Positions 13,481 to 27,400 of a stretch of DNA of 64,000 nucleotides are shown here, one piece after another (position 1 is the stretch's first letter; each line of letters begins with the position of its first letter). Under the pieces are notes generated by a model. It was not told the origin of the DNA and did no database searches. It saw nothing but the letters and a program-made list of their open reading frames with translations. The stretch comes from Sipunculus nudus (Eukaryota > Annelida > Sipuncula > Golfingiida > Sipunculidae): the NCBI GenBank assembly GCA_026874595.1, contig CM049313.1, positions 52,997,659 through 53,061,658 on the forward strand, given 5' to 3'. A program made the translations under genes and the position numbers.

Positions 13481-13572
13481 GTAAAATATATATGCTCAAC
13501 CTGAGGTTTCCTGGTCAGAGATCGATTTGAGAAGCTAGCACTGAGAGATCGAGGAGAAAGAAGATGTGTACG

Positions 13573-14770
13573 TCATATACTTAATGCCATGACGTAGAAT
13601 CATAATGTATAAAAGACGACTTTTTTCTTCATATGCTTAATGCCATGACGTAGAATCATAATGTATAAAAGACGATGTTTTCTTCATATGCTTAATGCCA
13701 TGACGTAGAATCATAATGTATAAAACACGATGTTTTCTTCATATGCTTAATGCCATGACGTAGAATCATAATGTATAAAAGACGATGTTTTCTTCATATG
13801 CTTAATGCCATGACGTAGAATCATAATGTATAAAACACGATGTTTTCTTCATATGCTTAATGCCATGACGTAGAATCATAATGTATAAAACACGATGTTT
13901 TCTTCATATGCTTAATGCCATGACGTAGAATCATAATGTATAAAACACGATGTTTTCTTCATATGCTTAATGCCATGACGTAGAATCATAATGTATAAAA
14001 GACGACTTTTTTCTCCATATGCTTAATGCCATGACGTAGAATCATAATGTATAAAACACGATGTTTTCTTCATATGCTTAATGCCATGACGTAGAATCAT
14101 AATGTATAAAAGACGACTTTTTTCTTCATATGCTTAATGCCATGACGTAGAATCATAATGTAAAAAACACGATGTTTTCTTCATATGCTTAATGCCATGA
14201 CGTAGAATCATAATGTATAAAACACGATGTTTTCTTCATATGCTTAATGCCATGACGTAGAATCATAATGTATAAAACACGATGTTTTCTTCATATGCTT
14301 AATGCCATGACGTAGAATCATAATGTATAAAAGACGATGTTTTCTTCATATGCTTAATGCCATGACGTAGAATCATAATGTATAAAACACGATGTTTTCT
14401 TCATATGCTTAATGCCATGACGTAGAATCATAATGTATAAAAGACGATGTTTTCTTCATATGCTTAATGCCATGACGTAGAATCATAATGTATGAAACAC
14501 GATGTTTTCTTAATATGCTTAATGCCATGACGTAGAATCATAATGTATAAAACACGATGTTTTCTTCATATGCTTAATGCAATGACGTAGAATCATAATG
14601 TATAAAACACGATGTTTTCTTCATATGCTTAATGCCATGACGTAGAATCATAATGTATAAAAGACGATGTTTTCTTCATATGCTTAATGCCATGACGTAG
14701 AATCATAATGCATAAAAGACGATGTTTTCTTCATATGCTTAATGCCATGACGTAGAATCATAATGTATAC
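13573..14770. repeat. 55-bp minisatellite, about 21 copies
   Basis: Very homogeneous units carry CATATGCTTAATGCCATGAC, GTAGAATCATAATGTATAAA and a variable tail. The tail occurs as three types (ACACGATGTTTTCTT, AGACGATGTTTTCTT, AGACGACTTTTTTCTT) arranged irregularly. Every unit carries ATGACGTAG, close to a cAMP-response half site. No open frame spans it. Confidence 0.95.
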
Positions 14771-14841
14771 GGTGCATCAATCATTTGTATATATATTTCA
14801 CCAATTGTGATGGATATTTCTATTTGGAACTTTCTTCCATG

Positions 14842-14844
<3 letters not shown>

Positions 14845-14890
<46 letters not shown>
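14845..14890. repeat. (TA)n microsatellite
   Basis: A pure TA tract 75 bp after the 55-bp minisatellite. Confidence 0.95.
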
Positions 14891-14891
<1 letters not shown>

Positions 14892-14893
<2 letters not shown>

Positions 14894-15934
14894 ATTTGTA
14901 GTTACTGCCTTAACCTGGCTAGTATTAGATAATATTATTAGGATATAAGAACAATTTTTCATTGACATCGAGTATACAGCCATTTGGCCACTCTTTCTGC
15001 ATGACAACCCTATATGACGACTCAAGCAGTTTTGCAATCAGTATGGCTTTAATTTAGTTAATGTTAAGTACACAGACCAGTTCAGAACTACTGAAACAAA
15101 TATGCCTAGGCGTTAATCCTTATTCACAATATCACTTCTTTCGCTTTATATGCTTAATATGATATATCTTTTGTCCGTTAAAGAAAATTAATACATATTA
15201 TTTGTTCAAATTTATGACGTGGGTTGGAACATCAAATCTGACGATACCATGACGCCTTTTAGTCCATAATCTAAGGTCAGAGGTCTATATAAACCAGGAT
15301 ATTTAATCATCATTATAAATGTTTGTATACATGATGACTATGATTTGACAATAACATCTGTTCATACCGATTCATGGCACATAGAGATGTAAGGTAGTTT
15401 TACTTGATTGTCATATTTTCACATATATTATCCTGGCATTATAATACCGATCATGTAAAACACCCTGCTTGTTGGATCGTAATATAAGCTACCATATTTG
15501 CAGTAAAAGATAGACAAACCTTAATCGAGTCTTGGTGGTCTTGGTCTGATTATATATTATTATAAAGTTCAGGTATATGATGCTATAATATGAAAAAAAG
15601 CTTACAATATACAGACATGATCTTTTGGAATTATAATTATACAAACTTATTTTACAAACATAATGTTTTTTGTATTTACACTGAGACTTTTCCATAATGA
15701 TTTTCCTAAATTGCATTGAAGGAAATCATTTTTGTTTATGATCTTGGGAAAATCTGTGACCAGGAGGGCCTACTGGTCGAAAGTGTCATGTTTCTATGGA
15801 TTTATTGCGGAATGATGAGGGAACTTTGCTTTGAAAAAGAAAGACATGATGAAAGACGTATTTTGTTATTTTAACTAATTTAAGAATATATGACTTTTTA
15901 TGCACGGGGACGTAAAAACACGGTTATAATCTAC
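14892..15934. other. Non-coding stretch, nothing recognised
   Basis: AT-rich unique-looking sequence between a (TA)n tract and a SINE. Short frames only. Confidence 0.4.
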
Positions 15935-16050
15935 CTTGAAGACCTCAGAGCGAAGCCTTCGTGGCAGTATTGGAGATTGAATCGTGACCCTTCCGAGCCG
16001 AAAAACTAATGCTCCAGCCACTGGGCTACGACCTATCCAATTCAGATGAT
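15935..16050 (-). mobile_element. tRNA-derived SINE head
   Basis: The minus strand reads TAGCCCAGTGGCTGGAGC (A box) and, 46 nt later, a degraded B box GATTCAATCTCC. The spacing is as in tRNA genes, but there is no intact cloverleaf, so this is a SINE rather than a tRNA gene. Confidence 0.5.
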
Positions 16051-16214
16051 TGAAGTTTCTAAATGAAATATTGCAGAAATGCTCATTCTTTAAGGAAAGC
16101 CAACACTGTTTATTTAAAACTAAAATAAACTTACAATCGTATTTATAGGGGTTTGTTTGAATCAATAACCGCGAAAATATAAGTCTAGATATAATATGTA
16201 ACTAAATATCATGA

Positions 16215-16710
16215 ATAATTCTTTTGAAAATGCGGAAGATTATCTGAAAGTGTTTTATCCAATGGTCTTTTAACAATCTTGGCCATGAATACCTAGAATC
16301 TGTAGGACTATTTACCATGGTTTCACAGTGCAATATTGAAGAAAGAAGGTATAATCAATGGGGACCCTAATTTGCAATTTAAATTTGTAAAACGGACTAA
16401 ACTTTTGCTAACATGGGTTCATTTGAAGTGTTGACCATGAAAAATCTTGGTCTACACCTAAAGTTTGTCCAATTATCAAGTTCTAGATTTACGGAATTAG
16501 AATATTCATCAATGACAGGCCTTATTTGCATACTAAAATTTAAAATACGAACTAACTGTTATCAATGTGATTTCATATGGCTCTTTGACCCTGTAAACGA
16601 AAGTCTAGACACAATATTCGGCCAGTTATCATGGTTGGTTTTTGAGATATTGTGTAAGGTAGAATTCCCATCAATGGCGGCGCAGATTTGCATATTAAAT
16701 TTTTCTGCAT
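16215..16710 (-). repeat. Inverted copies of the ~200-bp repeat seen at 12,830-13,480
   Basis: Read on the minus strand, this region repeats the phrases of 12,830-13,480: TTTTAAATTTTAGTATGCAA, CATTGATG, ACCATGATAACTGG, GAATATTGTGTCTAGA and TTTTTCATGGTCAA. Two units are clear. Open frames here are repeat artefacts. Confidence 0.7.
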
Positions 16711-18878
16711 GAGGGAGTGGCTGAAAAGAAGATATGATAGATCTCAAAATACCATGAATAAACTTACAACTGAGCTGTTTGAGGTGAGTACTGTTCTCCG
16801 GTCGTTTGCCATGACCTCTAGTTAAGTTTGCCGACGCGGTGGCATTTGAAAAATAAATGTAGTTTTGTTGAATATTTAGCATACCGCGGTATGTATCGTT
16901 GCTTTCTTCTTTCAGAAGAATAATTTCCGTATGTTTCGGGCAACATTCCAGAAAACAAGGGTCCAGTGATCACCTTTGAACATTTCCTATAAAATAATAC
17001 TATAAATATTCAAAATTATTTATTTTCATACAGGAAATTTCTTCAATTAATTCATTTGAGATCCTTCAGATGCAGAGAATGTACATGAGATTTAGAAACG
17101 GAACTTTAGCCATAAATTTCGTTTAATGTTGAACAGATTAACAAATTTGAGATGCCTGTTGTCAGGCATAAATCTCATGTGTTTTTTTTTTGTTTTTTTT
17201 TGTTTTTTTTACAGTTTGCAGTTTTACAGGACTATATTAGCATTTAACGGCCTGAGCCGGTCCGACTTAATCAAAAAGCTTTGATTGACTCGCATGGCGT
17301 ACGCACGTCTCGCTCCGTCCAAATAAACTGGCGCGTCGCTGAGATCCCCTGCAGTGATACCCGTGCGGGTGACTGGAAATCCGGCGCGGCTGTCACACGA
17401 TGTCTAAATTGACCGACTGATAAGCAACTTAATAGTCTCTAATATGAAAAAAAAAATTAAATGCAAAAACACTCAAGTTATCTAGTTGTTCGAGCTCAAA
17501 GCGGGTCAATGGACATCAGTGTCTCTTAGATAGTTAAATATATATAATTTCATGTAAGGATAAGCATTTTTAGTACACGTAAAAATGGAGGTATCGTAAG
17601 AATCTTGCATAGCACTCGTACGACCTCTAAATCGGCCGGCTGTATGGTTATAGGATCTGGCTCCTTAAATTAAACTGAGGTTACGCCCGTCTGCTCCGGT
17701 TTACACAATTTGCTTTGCGTCATTTCCGATAGATGTCAGTACCGGTTCGGGTCCATTTCATTCAACATGTAATATCATAATACAAGGTTGGTGAAGGAGC
17801 GCTCACTGGGCGAAGATGCAAAGTTTTCCTGACTACTGGGGCGCCCTTTCCCCCTACCAGTATGAACAAATCATGAACTACAAATTGAAGAAAAAATCAA
17901 TATAATTATCTAATTATAAAATATTATATATGGTACAACATCGTATCTGTATGATGATAAATTTCATTCTCTCCGGCTACACGTCTATTGCATTTGTATA
18001 TACGATCCGTCTATATTTACTTTGTCCTGATACCGACTTACCTGTGTTTACTTACCGGTTTAACTATGCTAGTTCGCATGTCTGAGGGAACCCATAATAT
18101 TAAAGTTGCACGTACGCGGTGGGTCCCGCCTAACTAGTAAATGAAACGAAGTATTCTAGATTGCCCTAAGTCATATACACAATGTGGTCCTGTACTCGGG
18201 TGGACGGCTCAGGGGAAGTTTTCACGATCACATGGGCTTGATATATCAGGCGAAATTTCTTTTTCATGCGTTTCCGTGCTTGCATTCGGCACACCTCGTT
18301 CATTCTGGCCTTGGATGTATGTATGGCCCGAATCTTAAACAAAAATTGGTATCTTTCGCGTGAAATCCGTAGGGTTATAATTTCTACTCAAAGAGAACTC
18401 TGAGAAATAAACCTATCCTGAACGAAAAGGGTGCGGGATACGACACGAAACTATTCCCAAAACAGCGTCTAGCTGCGGATTTTGAAGGAAAGGGGAAATG
18501 TATCGGCAAAATAAACAGGGGAATAATTCTTTTTACCACGCCCAAATACTCAAATTATATTACTATTAGGCTGACATAATATGAACAGGTACAATATGAC
18601 AACAAAAGCAGCACTCAAACCTAATTGGCTTAAATGTACAGTTCAATAAAACATACAAGGATTTTTATTGAATTATCAAAAATGACAAATTAATCTGATC
18701 AGATGAATTCACAGACTACATTTAGTACTTTTTGAGTAGAATAAAGTTTAACATAGGAAATAAAAGAGACATTTACATTAAATGACATTCTACCTGGAAG
18801 AGTATTTTGGTGTTCCTCTAAATATTCAAAATATTAAATAGCCTTCTTTGTTGGTGTAACATGAGGAGGGTATATTTA
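16711..18878. other. Non-coding stretch, nothing recognised
   Basis: It contains a T-rich tract near 17,180-17,210 and two GC-richer patches (17,240-17,400 and 17,610-17,780). No frame or splice pattern I can defend. Confidence 0.35.
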
Positions 18879-19165
18879 TCAGGACAGAATCGGGAGCGGG
18901 GAGATGTTATTCACTGGGAGGCCGGGCCCCTTGTCCAGGGCCACTGTATGTTTATTCAGAAATAGAAATGACGAATAGATGGCATACATGAACCCACTCA
19001 CCTGTGCCCCCATGCCCCACATTAACCGACACCAAGTGGTGTCTGTGAAGCCCCGACCGCCTATGAAGGTCACTATACGTCCTCTGGTCGGTCATGTACA
19101 TATTGTGTCTGTCTGTACGTGTCCCGGTTATAACAGGTGAACGTTGTCTTGATTTACACCTCATG
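18879..19165 (-). other. Unidentified GC-richer segment with overlapping open frames and a consensus donor
   Basis: On the minus strand two frames stay open across an island that is richer in G and C than its flanks. One reads FIGGRGFTDTTWCRLMWGMG, followed by GGGCACAG|GTGAGTGGG, a strong donor. I do not recognise the peptide. It may be an exon of an unknown gene or an old insertion. Confidence 0.2.
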
Positions 19166-20022
19166 AGGCGATCCTAAGTACAAGACTACATGTAGACGAC
19201 CCAAGCAGAATTTAAAAGAATTGAAATAAACGATCTCCTATAAAACCTATCTTGACCTTGTTCTATGAAGCGTTCACTACAAAAATGTTTCGATCATTTC
19301 TCGTAGTGTTGGAGCCCAAGGTAACCATATTTTATCTAGTTTATTTTTGACGTTTTTCTTTAGCGTAATATGCGGCGGATCTTTTGATCATACTGCCGAA
19401 CAAACGGCAGAAGAGCATGTATGTCTGTACGTCCATTAGCATACTACCATTTCTGTTGGCGTCATTGTTACTTTGTAAGTTTAATTTAAAAAATTGTGAT
19501 TCAAACTCGTCCCCAGAATCTGAAACAGAACTGCACGTGGGAAAAAATGACAAAGTCATTTATTTCTTGACTGATTGGCTAATTCTTGTACATTTAAAAA
19601 GTCAAAATTTATTTGAAAAAATATAATGACCATTTTTTTTTATATACCACCATTTGCGTTAACTTGTTGATCCCATTTTTACTGTGTCAGTTTAATTACA
19701 TCAGGCCGGGTAAATTACTATATTTTATTTATGTGATGTGTCTCATGTTTAATTTGGTCATATCAAACCTGGTTTAGCTTTATACACTCATACCAAAGTA
19801 AATGTTAAAAAGAGATTAATGTCAGGTCTTCTAAACGGAAAATTTTTAATTTGGGATTCCTTCCATGCGTGCGCCTAGCTGGATTTCTTTCCGTGGCATT
19901 ACACAATATTCTTGTTGCGACCAGGTCTGTCCGAGTAAAATACCTATAGCAGCATGTATCATGGGTTCTCATCAACGTGAAATTTGCGATACTTAATATC
20001 TTATGAGAAAAGATTAGATAAG

Positions 20023-20037
20023 ATAATATATATATGC

Positions 20038-20087
<50 letters not shown>

Positions 20088-20098
20088 TTATATATATA
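20023..20098. repeat. (TA)n microsatellite, interrupted
   Basis: TA tract with GCATAA and TTTAT interruptions. Confidence 0.9.
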
Positions 20099-20397
20099 GG
20101 TGCATACAAGTAAATATAAATTATAATCTGGTGACGCTAATATGTTGCAACATGTGTTACTAGTTCTAATTTGTTACTCGATTCTGTGCAAAAATTTTCT
20201 TTCTCATTTAGTGTTGCATAAAAAACTGTAGCACTGGAAATTCATTTGGTATGATCGATACGGCTAATTATTTTTAAAATAGTTGGGAAAATTGAAATAT
20301 ATAATTTGTAATATTATATTATTATATCGGTTCCGACCTGCCCAATAATCAAACAACACATACAGTCAACCCAACCCCTCCCGCCCGCTATGTGCGT

Positions 20398-20400
<3 letters not shown>

Positions 20401-20449
<49 letters not shown>
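20401..20449. repeat. (TA)n microsatellite
   Basis: Pure TA tract about 570 bp upstream of the SLC22 ATG. Confidence 0.95.
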
Positions 20450-20450
<1 letters not shown>

Positions 20451-20451
<1 letters not shown>

Positions 20452-21016
20452 GTGTTTGTTCGTGTGTACAGATACGGGAGCAACAAACCCTTATGTTTTT
20501 AAGTCAATGTATGCCGTTGCACTTCACTATAGGAAGAAGTTTTTGTTTTAAATTATACTTTAACCTGTTTTAAAGCGATGGCAGTGGGTAAATTCTCAGA
20601 CGCCAGGTGTAGTTGTCGAACCGTTGGGACGGGGTCATACCGGGTCAAATAACCCCGCAGAAATCATCCTGGCCACTCAGGCGAGCACAATTATATACCC
20701 CAGGAGAACTGAATGGACAAAGCGGATTCACCTAGACACTCCAGGACTCAACCGGCCACTTACATCAACGGGGAATCAATCTGATCATTTCAACTAGGAC
20801 CAGAGTGAACATTTTAGGTCGGAGGAGAAAAATTATTCTGGAGTGACATATCATTATAACACTTCAAGTTCAGACTTTGCAGATATATTCAAAGCACTTC
20901 TTAATGTACTGGCGCATTAATTGGTCTCAAGTATTTAAAGTGATCTACTTAATTCAGTGGATGTAACTTCAGCCTCAACCAGAGAAGCCTGTTTTTATTC
21001 CGAGCGTCAGTCCACC
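20451..21016 (+). promoter_or_regulatory. Upstream region of the SLC22 gene
   Basis: This is the non-repetitive stretch between a (TA)n tract and the ATG. It presumably carries the 5' UTR and promoter, but I see no convincing TATA box, initiator or upstream splice junction. A frame open from a GTG at 20957 has no ATG before 21017, so 21017 is taken as the start. Confidence 0.3.
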
Positions 21017-21307
21017 ATGGGTGCGGAGGAGGCGCTGATGTACCTGGGGGGTATTGGGACATGGCAGTTGGTCAACTACTTCATTATCTCGACACTGTTT
21101 GCTTTACCCTCTATGTGGCAGCTGTTTGCCTTTGTGTTTGAAGGTGAGTGCAAATGAAAACCATACGTGTGCATTATATAACTCCCAAAGTTCATTCTTT
21201 TTTACATGTATTTATATATAAGCTGTATAATGTTTAAATGAAAATATGTCATTAAACTTTGAGATAATACTTAACACATTCACATATATACAGAGATATA
21301 AACTTCA

Positions 21308-21362
<55 letters not shown>

Positions 21363-22556
21363 GAGCCCGTCTACCGATTTGCCTCGTCTGCCGATGTGTC
21401 TGGCCCAAGTGATAATCTGATACTGGCAGACAAATTACTGATGTACTGCACTGCATCAACATGTGATTTTGCCAGGTTAATGACAGATTGGTAATAGCAA
21501 AGTATATAAAACAAGAAATGTGCGTTAATTCCCTAAGCTACGTGGGGGGGGGGGGGGGGGGGGAATCGTGGGATGCTCCATAAACCTTGTCTGCATTCAT
21601 TTATCCGGCCAATATTCCCGCATTTATTTGTGCATAGGTGACTGTACATTTTTTTCATTTTCTTTGATGTCGTTACTGAAGCCGGATTATGTGCCGGATC
21701 CATACTAAGATCTAATCGACTCTTCATTTGGCCCATTACCGAAATGCCTTTTAAATTCCATGAGAGTTTGTAAACAACTGCGTAAGTTATGACTAACATA
21801 CAAACACATACACAAACAAACACACGAACGGAGATGAACGCCTTCCTTCCTAGCGGTGGCAGTGAACTCGCATTAATAATTTGATAACAACGGTCCTTGT
21901 GTGTGTGTTATTGAAATGAATACTGCTTAGAGATATTGGAAACTCAATACACTGCAGTATTTGCATATTTCATAAAGTTTTCCAGATTGTGAGCAAATAT
22001 CTCTTTTCTCATTAAGGTTGTCGGCATTTGTATTGTAGACTTTTATCTTGTGAGAATTTGTCTTGTGGGCATTATTAGTCAAGGGATCCTGACATTCTGA
22101 ATAAAGAAACGATCATGCCGAAGTTCTTACAAAAATCTTACAATGCAAATGTATGTAAAACGTTCATAGATATATAGGATATTGGTTTTAGAGTAAATTC
22201 TTAGTTAAAGTTCAAGTCATATAAAAAACTCTCTGAGGAAACTAAGTATCTGATGAGAAACTTCACCATTAGCCAACACCCCACGCTGCGTGTCATGAAT
22301 GTTTACAGACATGGAAGTGGCTGCGGTGTTTTCGCCGTGGGTTTTACAAAGATTCTCCTCTATTACATTTATTCCTGCAGCGAAAATAATATTTACTCCG
22401 ACATCGCCAGTCAGAGCATACAAATAAAAGAGTACTACCCTACTTCTCATCAGCCATCATCACCCGACCGCGACAGATTCTGTACGAGTGTTAGGTAGTA
22501 AATGTATGTGCTATATGTAATATTCGAAACAAATAAAGAAATTGTAGTTTATAGCA

Positions 22557-22615
<59 letters not shown>

Positions 22616-23840
22616 TGTTCGGTTTCACAGGAAGAACATGTTCCATATGTTTTAATGTTAATTTTATAAACCATCATATAAAAGGTATCACTTTGAAGAA
22701 CACGTTTAAAATCATATTCCAATCTTTTATTACAGATTCAGTAATATACAAATATTAAAGGTTAAACCTTAATTTCGGGTGGTTCCAAATCGCCAAAGTA
22801 ATATTTGTGAAAAAATTGATACAGAAAAACAAAATTCATAAATAATCATATAATGATTTTTCAATAATAAATAAATTTAAATTTGACTGGTTTTAGCAGC
22901 TCAATTATGCACTTATACTTTAAAATATAAACATATATATAACATTAATAACATATGATATATGATTTAAATTAAAATAAATAAGGGCAATTACATTCTA
23001 ATACGTGCAATTTTAACTGACAATTTTATAGCATTTACATTGGATAATTAATCGCTGTTCCATTTGTATTTGGTTAAACTGAATTATTTACATTCTAATT
23101 TAAAAGCACCGAGAGGCGGTTGAACTCAGCCCATACCGACATACATATTATTGCATATTTAAATATGTATTCTTATTTTCTTCTTAATTATACAATTAGT
23201 TCTTACATAAAATGTCCACTTCTTTCTGAAGAACTAAGATACAATGTTGTCAACTATATGCTGAAAGCATGCCATAAAATACGCCAAGAAGAAATCCGCT
23301 CTCAGCGGCATGCCGTAAACCATTTAACGCAGGAGTAGAAGACGCAATTTAGAATCTCTTGTGTTTGATCTGCCTCCTAAGTTAAACTTGATAGCAGACG
23401 TTAAGATTGTGAAAGTCGAAAACAAGATCGCTCTCCGACTTACAGAGCTTACGTTGAATGTCACACTGAGGACGCTAAACTATCCAGACGCGGTCACGTG
23501 ACACGTCCTCAGCTACCCCAATAAATATGTACTCGGGATTCTCCGCCATAATCAGAGCGTGCTAGTACATGTCCGTTTAACTGGAGATCTCTTTCCCCAA
23601 GTTTGACTGAATGCTCAAGGACTATAAATAAATAAAATTTATGTCACTTCAGTGACAATCAAACAATACAAGCAGTTAAATGCACAATCCATTTGCATTC
23701 TTGCAACATTACTGTGCTTGCACTTGTTGAAATGAGGCACTTCAAGGTTATATCTGTTCGTGACGTCAATACATCCATCTGCTAATACACATAAACAGAG
23801 AGTTTAGAGAGTTGTTAAATAAGTTCAAACACCTTAATAT

Positions 23841-23917
<77 letters not shown>

Positions 23918-24399
23918 TTGGTCTCTACGGAGAACAAAGTCTCTGAGGAGAACGCACACATACAACAGAACTGCTGCAACCGTTGGTTTCAGTAACAGAC
24001 GAAAGACTTTAAACACTTATTATAATTAATTTTTAAGGTGCGCCACACAGGGTTTATTTTTGAGAAAAAAAAATTATTGTAGAATAGTGAAGAACACGAC
24101 AATATTAGGACATGACCAGGTCGTGACTATCATGTTGCTATGGTAGATTTGTTGACCAATATACGCACTGCTGTACTGAAAAATGGAATATTTCCCGGGG
24201 TACAATGGGACATATAAAATATTAATATATTAAATACTTGTATATTAAATTATACTATATTATTGGATATCTGTGTTGAGAAGTAATTGCTATTAGTAAG
24301 TAGCATGGAAATGTATCGCAAACCTTTCATTTGTCGAATATATTAAATAGCTGCTAGTGTTTCGAGGACAATTTGATCAGTTAAAGTTTGGGAAGTCTG

Positions 24400-24449
<50 letters not shown>

Positions 24450-27400
24450 TTTTGAAAAGGAAGTGTATCCTAAACAGAAGAGTATGTCAGATAAAAAGTG
24501 ACCCTCGGTTATTTCGCTCTGCTAAATGTAACATTTTATTCAAGATTCAAGATACACACTTTGGTTAAGCCACACGTCAAGATTTTTTAATTATTATTCC
24601 CTAAAACAAATAAATTGTATTGAAAATAAATAGGTCTAGCTGTCCTGTCTGGCACTATGTTTACATAAAATTTAAATTTCTTCAACATTTGATCCTCAAA
24701 CTCTCAACATTATATTACATAGAGTATTTCTTTACGAATTCTGATAGACCAATACAAACAGAAGTTTCGTCGTTGGCCATGGGCTTTATTTTTACATTTT
24801 AATGGGCTATGATTTAACAACATTTTATATATGTAATTGAAATTTCTTTCAGCTATGACCTTTCGTTCACTGAAAAAATTTAGAATAACAGTAAAATATG
24901 TACTTGTTTTTCCGTATATTCATATAATTAATATTTTTTTTCAATATTACAAAAATCTTAGTGTGTATCATCTAATATGAATTAAGGATGTAGAAAGTAT
25001 TTAAAAAAATCTTTTATAACAAAAAGAACTAATTATATAAAGAGACTTATTTAAAATGAGGAAATCAATTTGCCTAACATGCTTGGAAGTTGTTAAATAT
25101 TAAGTCTTCAGCTGTTTGTAATTTCACAGGTTGATACATTCCCTAGATGTATACGCATTTCTATGATGCGTAAGGACCATGAATACGTCATCATTTTTAA
25201 AATAATCAAAGGTACCTTCTTCATTTTATAAAAGCCAAAATTGATGATATGCAAATTACATTCATGACAGATTTTACGGCGTGAAAAATGTGGTCCTGTC
25301 GCAATTTATCAATTTAGGAAAAATTTGAAATTTATAGATTAAAACCAACTTTGAACCGAGACCTTTAATAATTTTTTGGTCAACGCAGCGCGGGTTGTAA
25401 AAGTATTTGGAAAGAATATTTAAGTGACTATATATATATATAAACGAAATAGACAGGTTCGAAATAGACACGGCTTGATTTTCATGTATGCTGGTTACAA
25501 ATGAGCAGCAAACCTGTGTGCAACTAGAACGCCCGTGACAAAACAAAATCGTGTACAGAATGGATGAGCAGACCCTCCATTCATGCGTATGTATTTGACC
25601 AATATATTGACCGGGACAACCCGTGGGGTATGATAATGGCCGGACCTCCCAAGCGTGGCGGTCAGAAGAGCTACACCATTCATATGACCGTGATCTGAGC
25701 CCATTATTATTATACATCCGGCGGGAGGTATTAAGTTTCTGTCTCCGTTGGTTGGTTGGTGGGTTGGTGAGTTTGTTGGATTCTTTGTTTATCTATTAAC
25801 ATAAATAAAACTTAAAATATTATGAAAATATTTTCTTGATTTTTTTGTGAAGGGTTAGGTGATACCAAAGAAACAATCCATGAAATATTGGTGGTAAACT
25901 AGACCATCAAAACGTTTTTTGGGATTCAGCACCATTGAGAGATAGGGCAATCTGTATATCCTTGCAGGTGAGGGCAAGACCACTGCGGTTATAGAAGCCG
26001 CCTTGATTTTATTGCATAGCTGACCCATGATGAAACCTTAAAATTTCTGAACCGTGACGTACATTTCTCTCAGGCTAAGCTTCGTATGTTTCCTGCGTTT
26101 ACATACCGCAGAAAGATTTGGAGCCCGGTTATATTCCGGGTCTGGAGACCCTGGATGTTGAAGAAGATATACTTGCGGTCTCTGACAGCTTTATTTTAAA
26201 CACCGACATCAATGTTGCATGCAGGTTACCTTTTCATCCTTGTAAATTGAGCATATTCGAGGGGTATAACCGAATTGCTGATGTGACAAACAGAAAGCCT
26301 ATGTTTGTTGCTTAGTGCATAATTATGTTGCCTATGGGGCACGTTATTAGTTTGTTTTATATTGAAAAAAAAAGTAAATTCAAAAATGACGAAAGTATAC
26401 AAATTTTCTGCCGAACATTACCTTTAAAGTGTTAGAAACAGCGGAAAAGCTATTGTGATATAAAAGCTACATGAAAGCTTTCTTTAAAAATGTATGTGTA
26501 AAGGTAAACGCCACCATTTAAATCTTTTTTATATAATCTTAACACGAATGTACATCTGCAGAGTTCCTGTTTGGGATTACTTAACAGTGCGATGGCACTC
26601 GCTTCCTCTCATTCATTTCCTGGTGTGACCAAGGTCCCTTAACTACGGGTAGTGAGTATATGTAATACCGACAAACCCTCTACTTTGTACTGTGTTGAGT
26701 GATACACGGCTGTGGAATCCCGCCTTCCAAATTACGTCAGGAGCGCGACAGCCTTTCGAGGGGACCGACCGGGAAAATTACGTCGCTCCTTAAGGCCTTG
26801 TCACACAGCCATTGACGCATAAATTGCGCATAATGTACGCATAAAATTGAAAAATCTAGATTTATACGCGGACATACGTGGAAAAAATAGAAATGTTGAG
26901 AGTTATGCATGAAATTATAACAGATGAATCACGCAAGAACGACGCATAAACTACGCATGGACTACGAATAAACTGCGTTAAATTACGCATATCCATGGAA
27001 AAGCCAAATTCCTAGATAATTCCCACGGATGAAACACGCACAATCACGAAAGAACTGCGTATGGTCCACGCATGATTCACGCAAAGCACGAATGAATAGC
27101 GCATGCTCCGCGTATAGATCGCGTATGTATCACGCACATGCGCGTATGAATTACGCATGATTTGCGTAAGAAATGCGTATAAACTACGTAAATTACGCAT
27201 AGATCGCGTAAATCTAAAAGAGGAAACATTTTGTGCAGCTCAAAACCGTTTTCGCGTATGTCCGCTTATGCCCATGTCCGCGTATGCCAACCCCGCCCCC
27301 CACTCGCTGCGCATAGCGACGAATGAAATGCGTATGAAAAACTTGTTAATTACGTATATCGCGCATGAATTGCGTATCTCCGCGTATGCCTCATATTTTA

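Noticed and set aside
9274-14770. CRISPR-like array
   Set aside because: Repeats are directly tandem with no unique spacers, and the window is eukaryotic.
20957-21016. Upstream extension of SLC22 exon 1
   Set aside because: The frame is open but begins with GTG and has no ATG before 21017, which itself lies in CCACCATGG.
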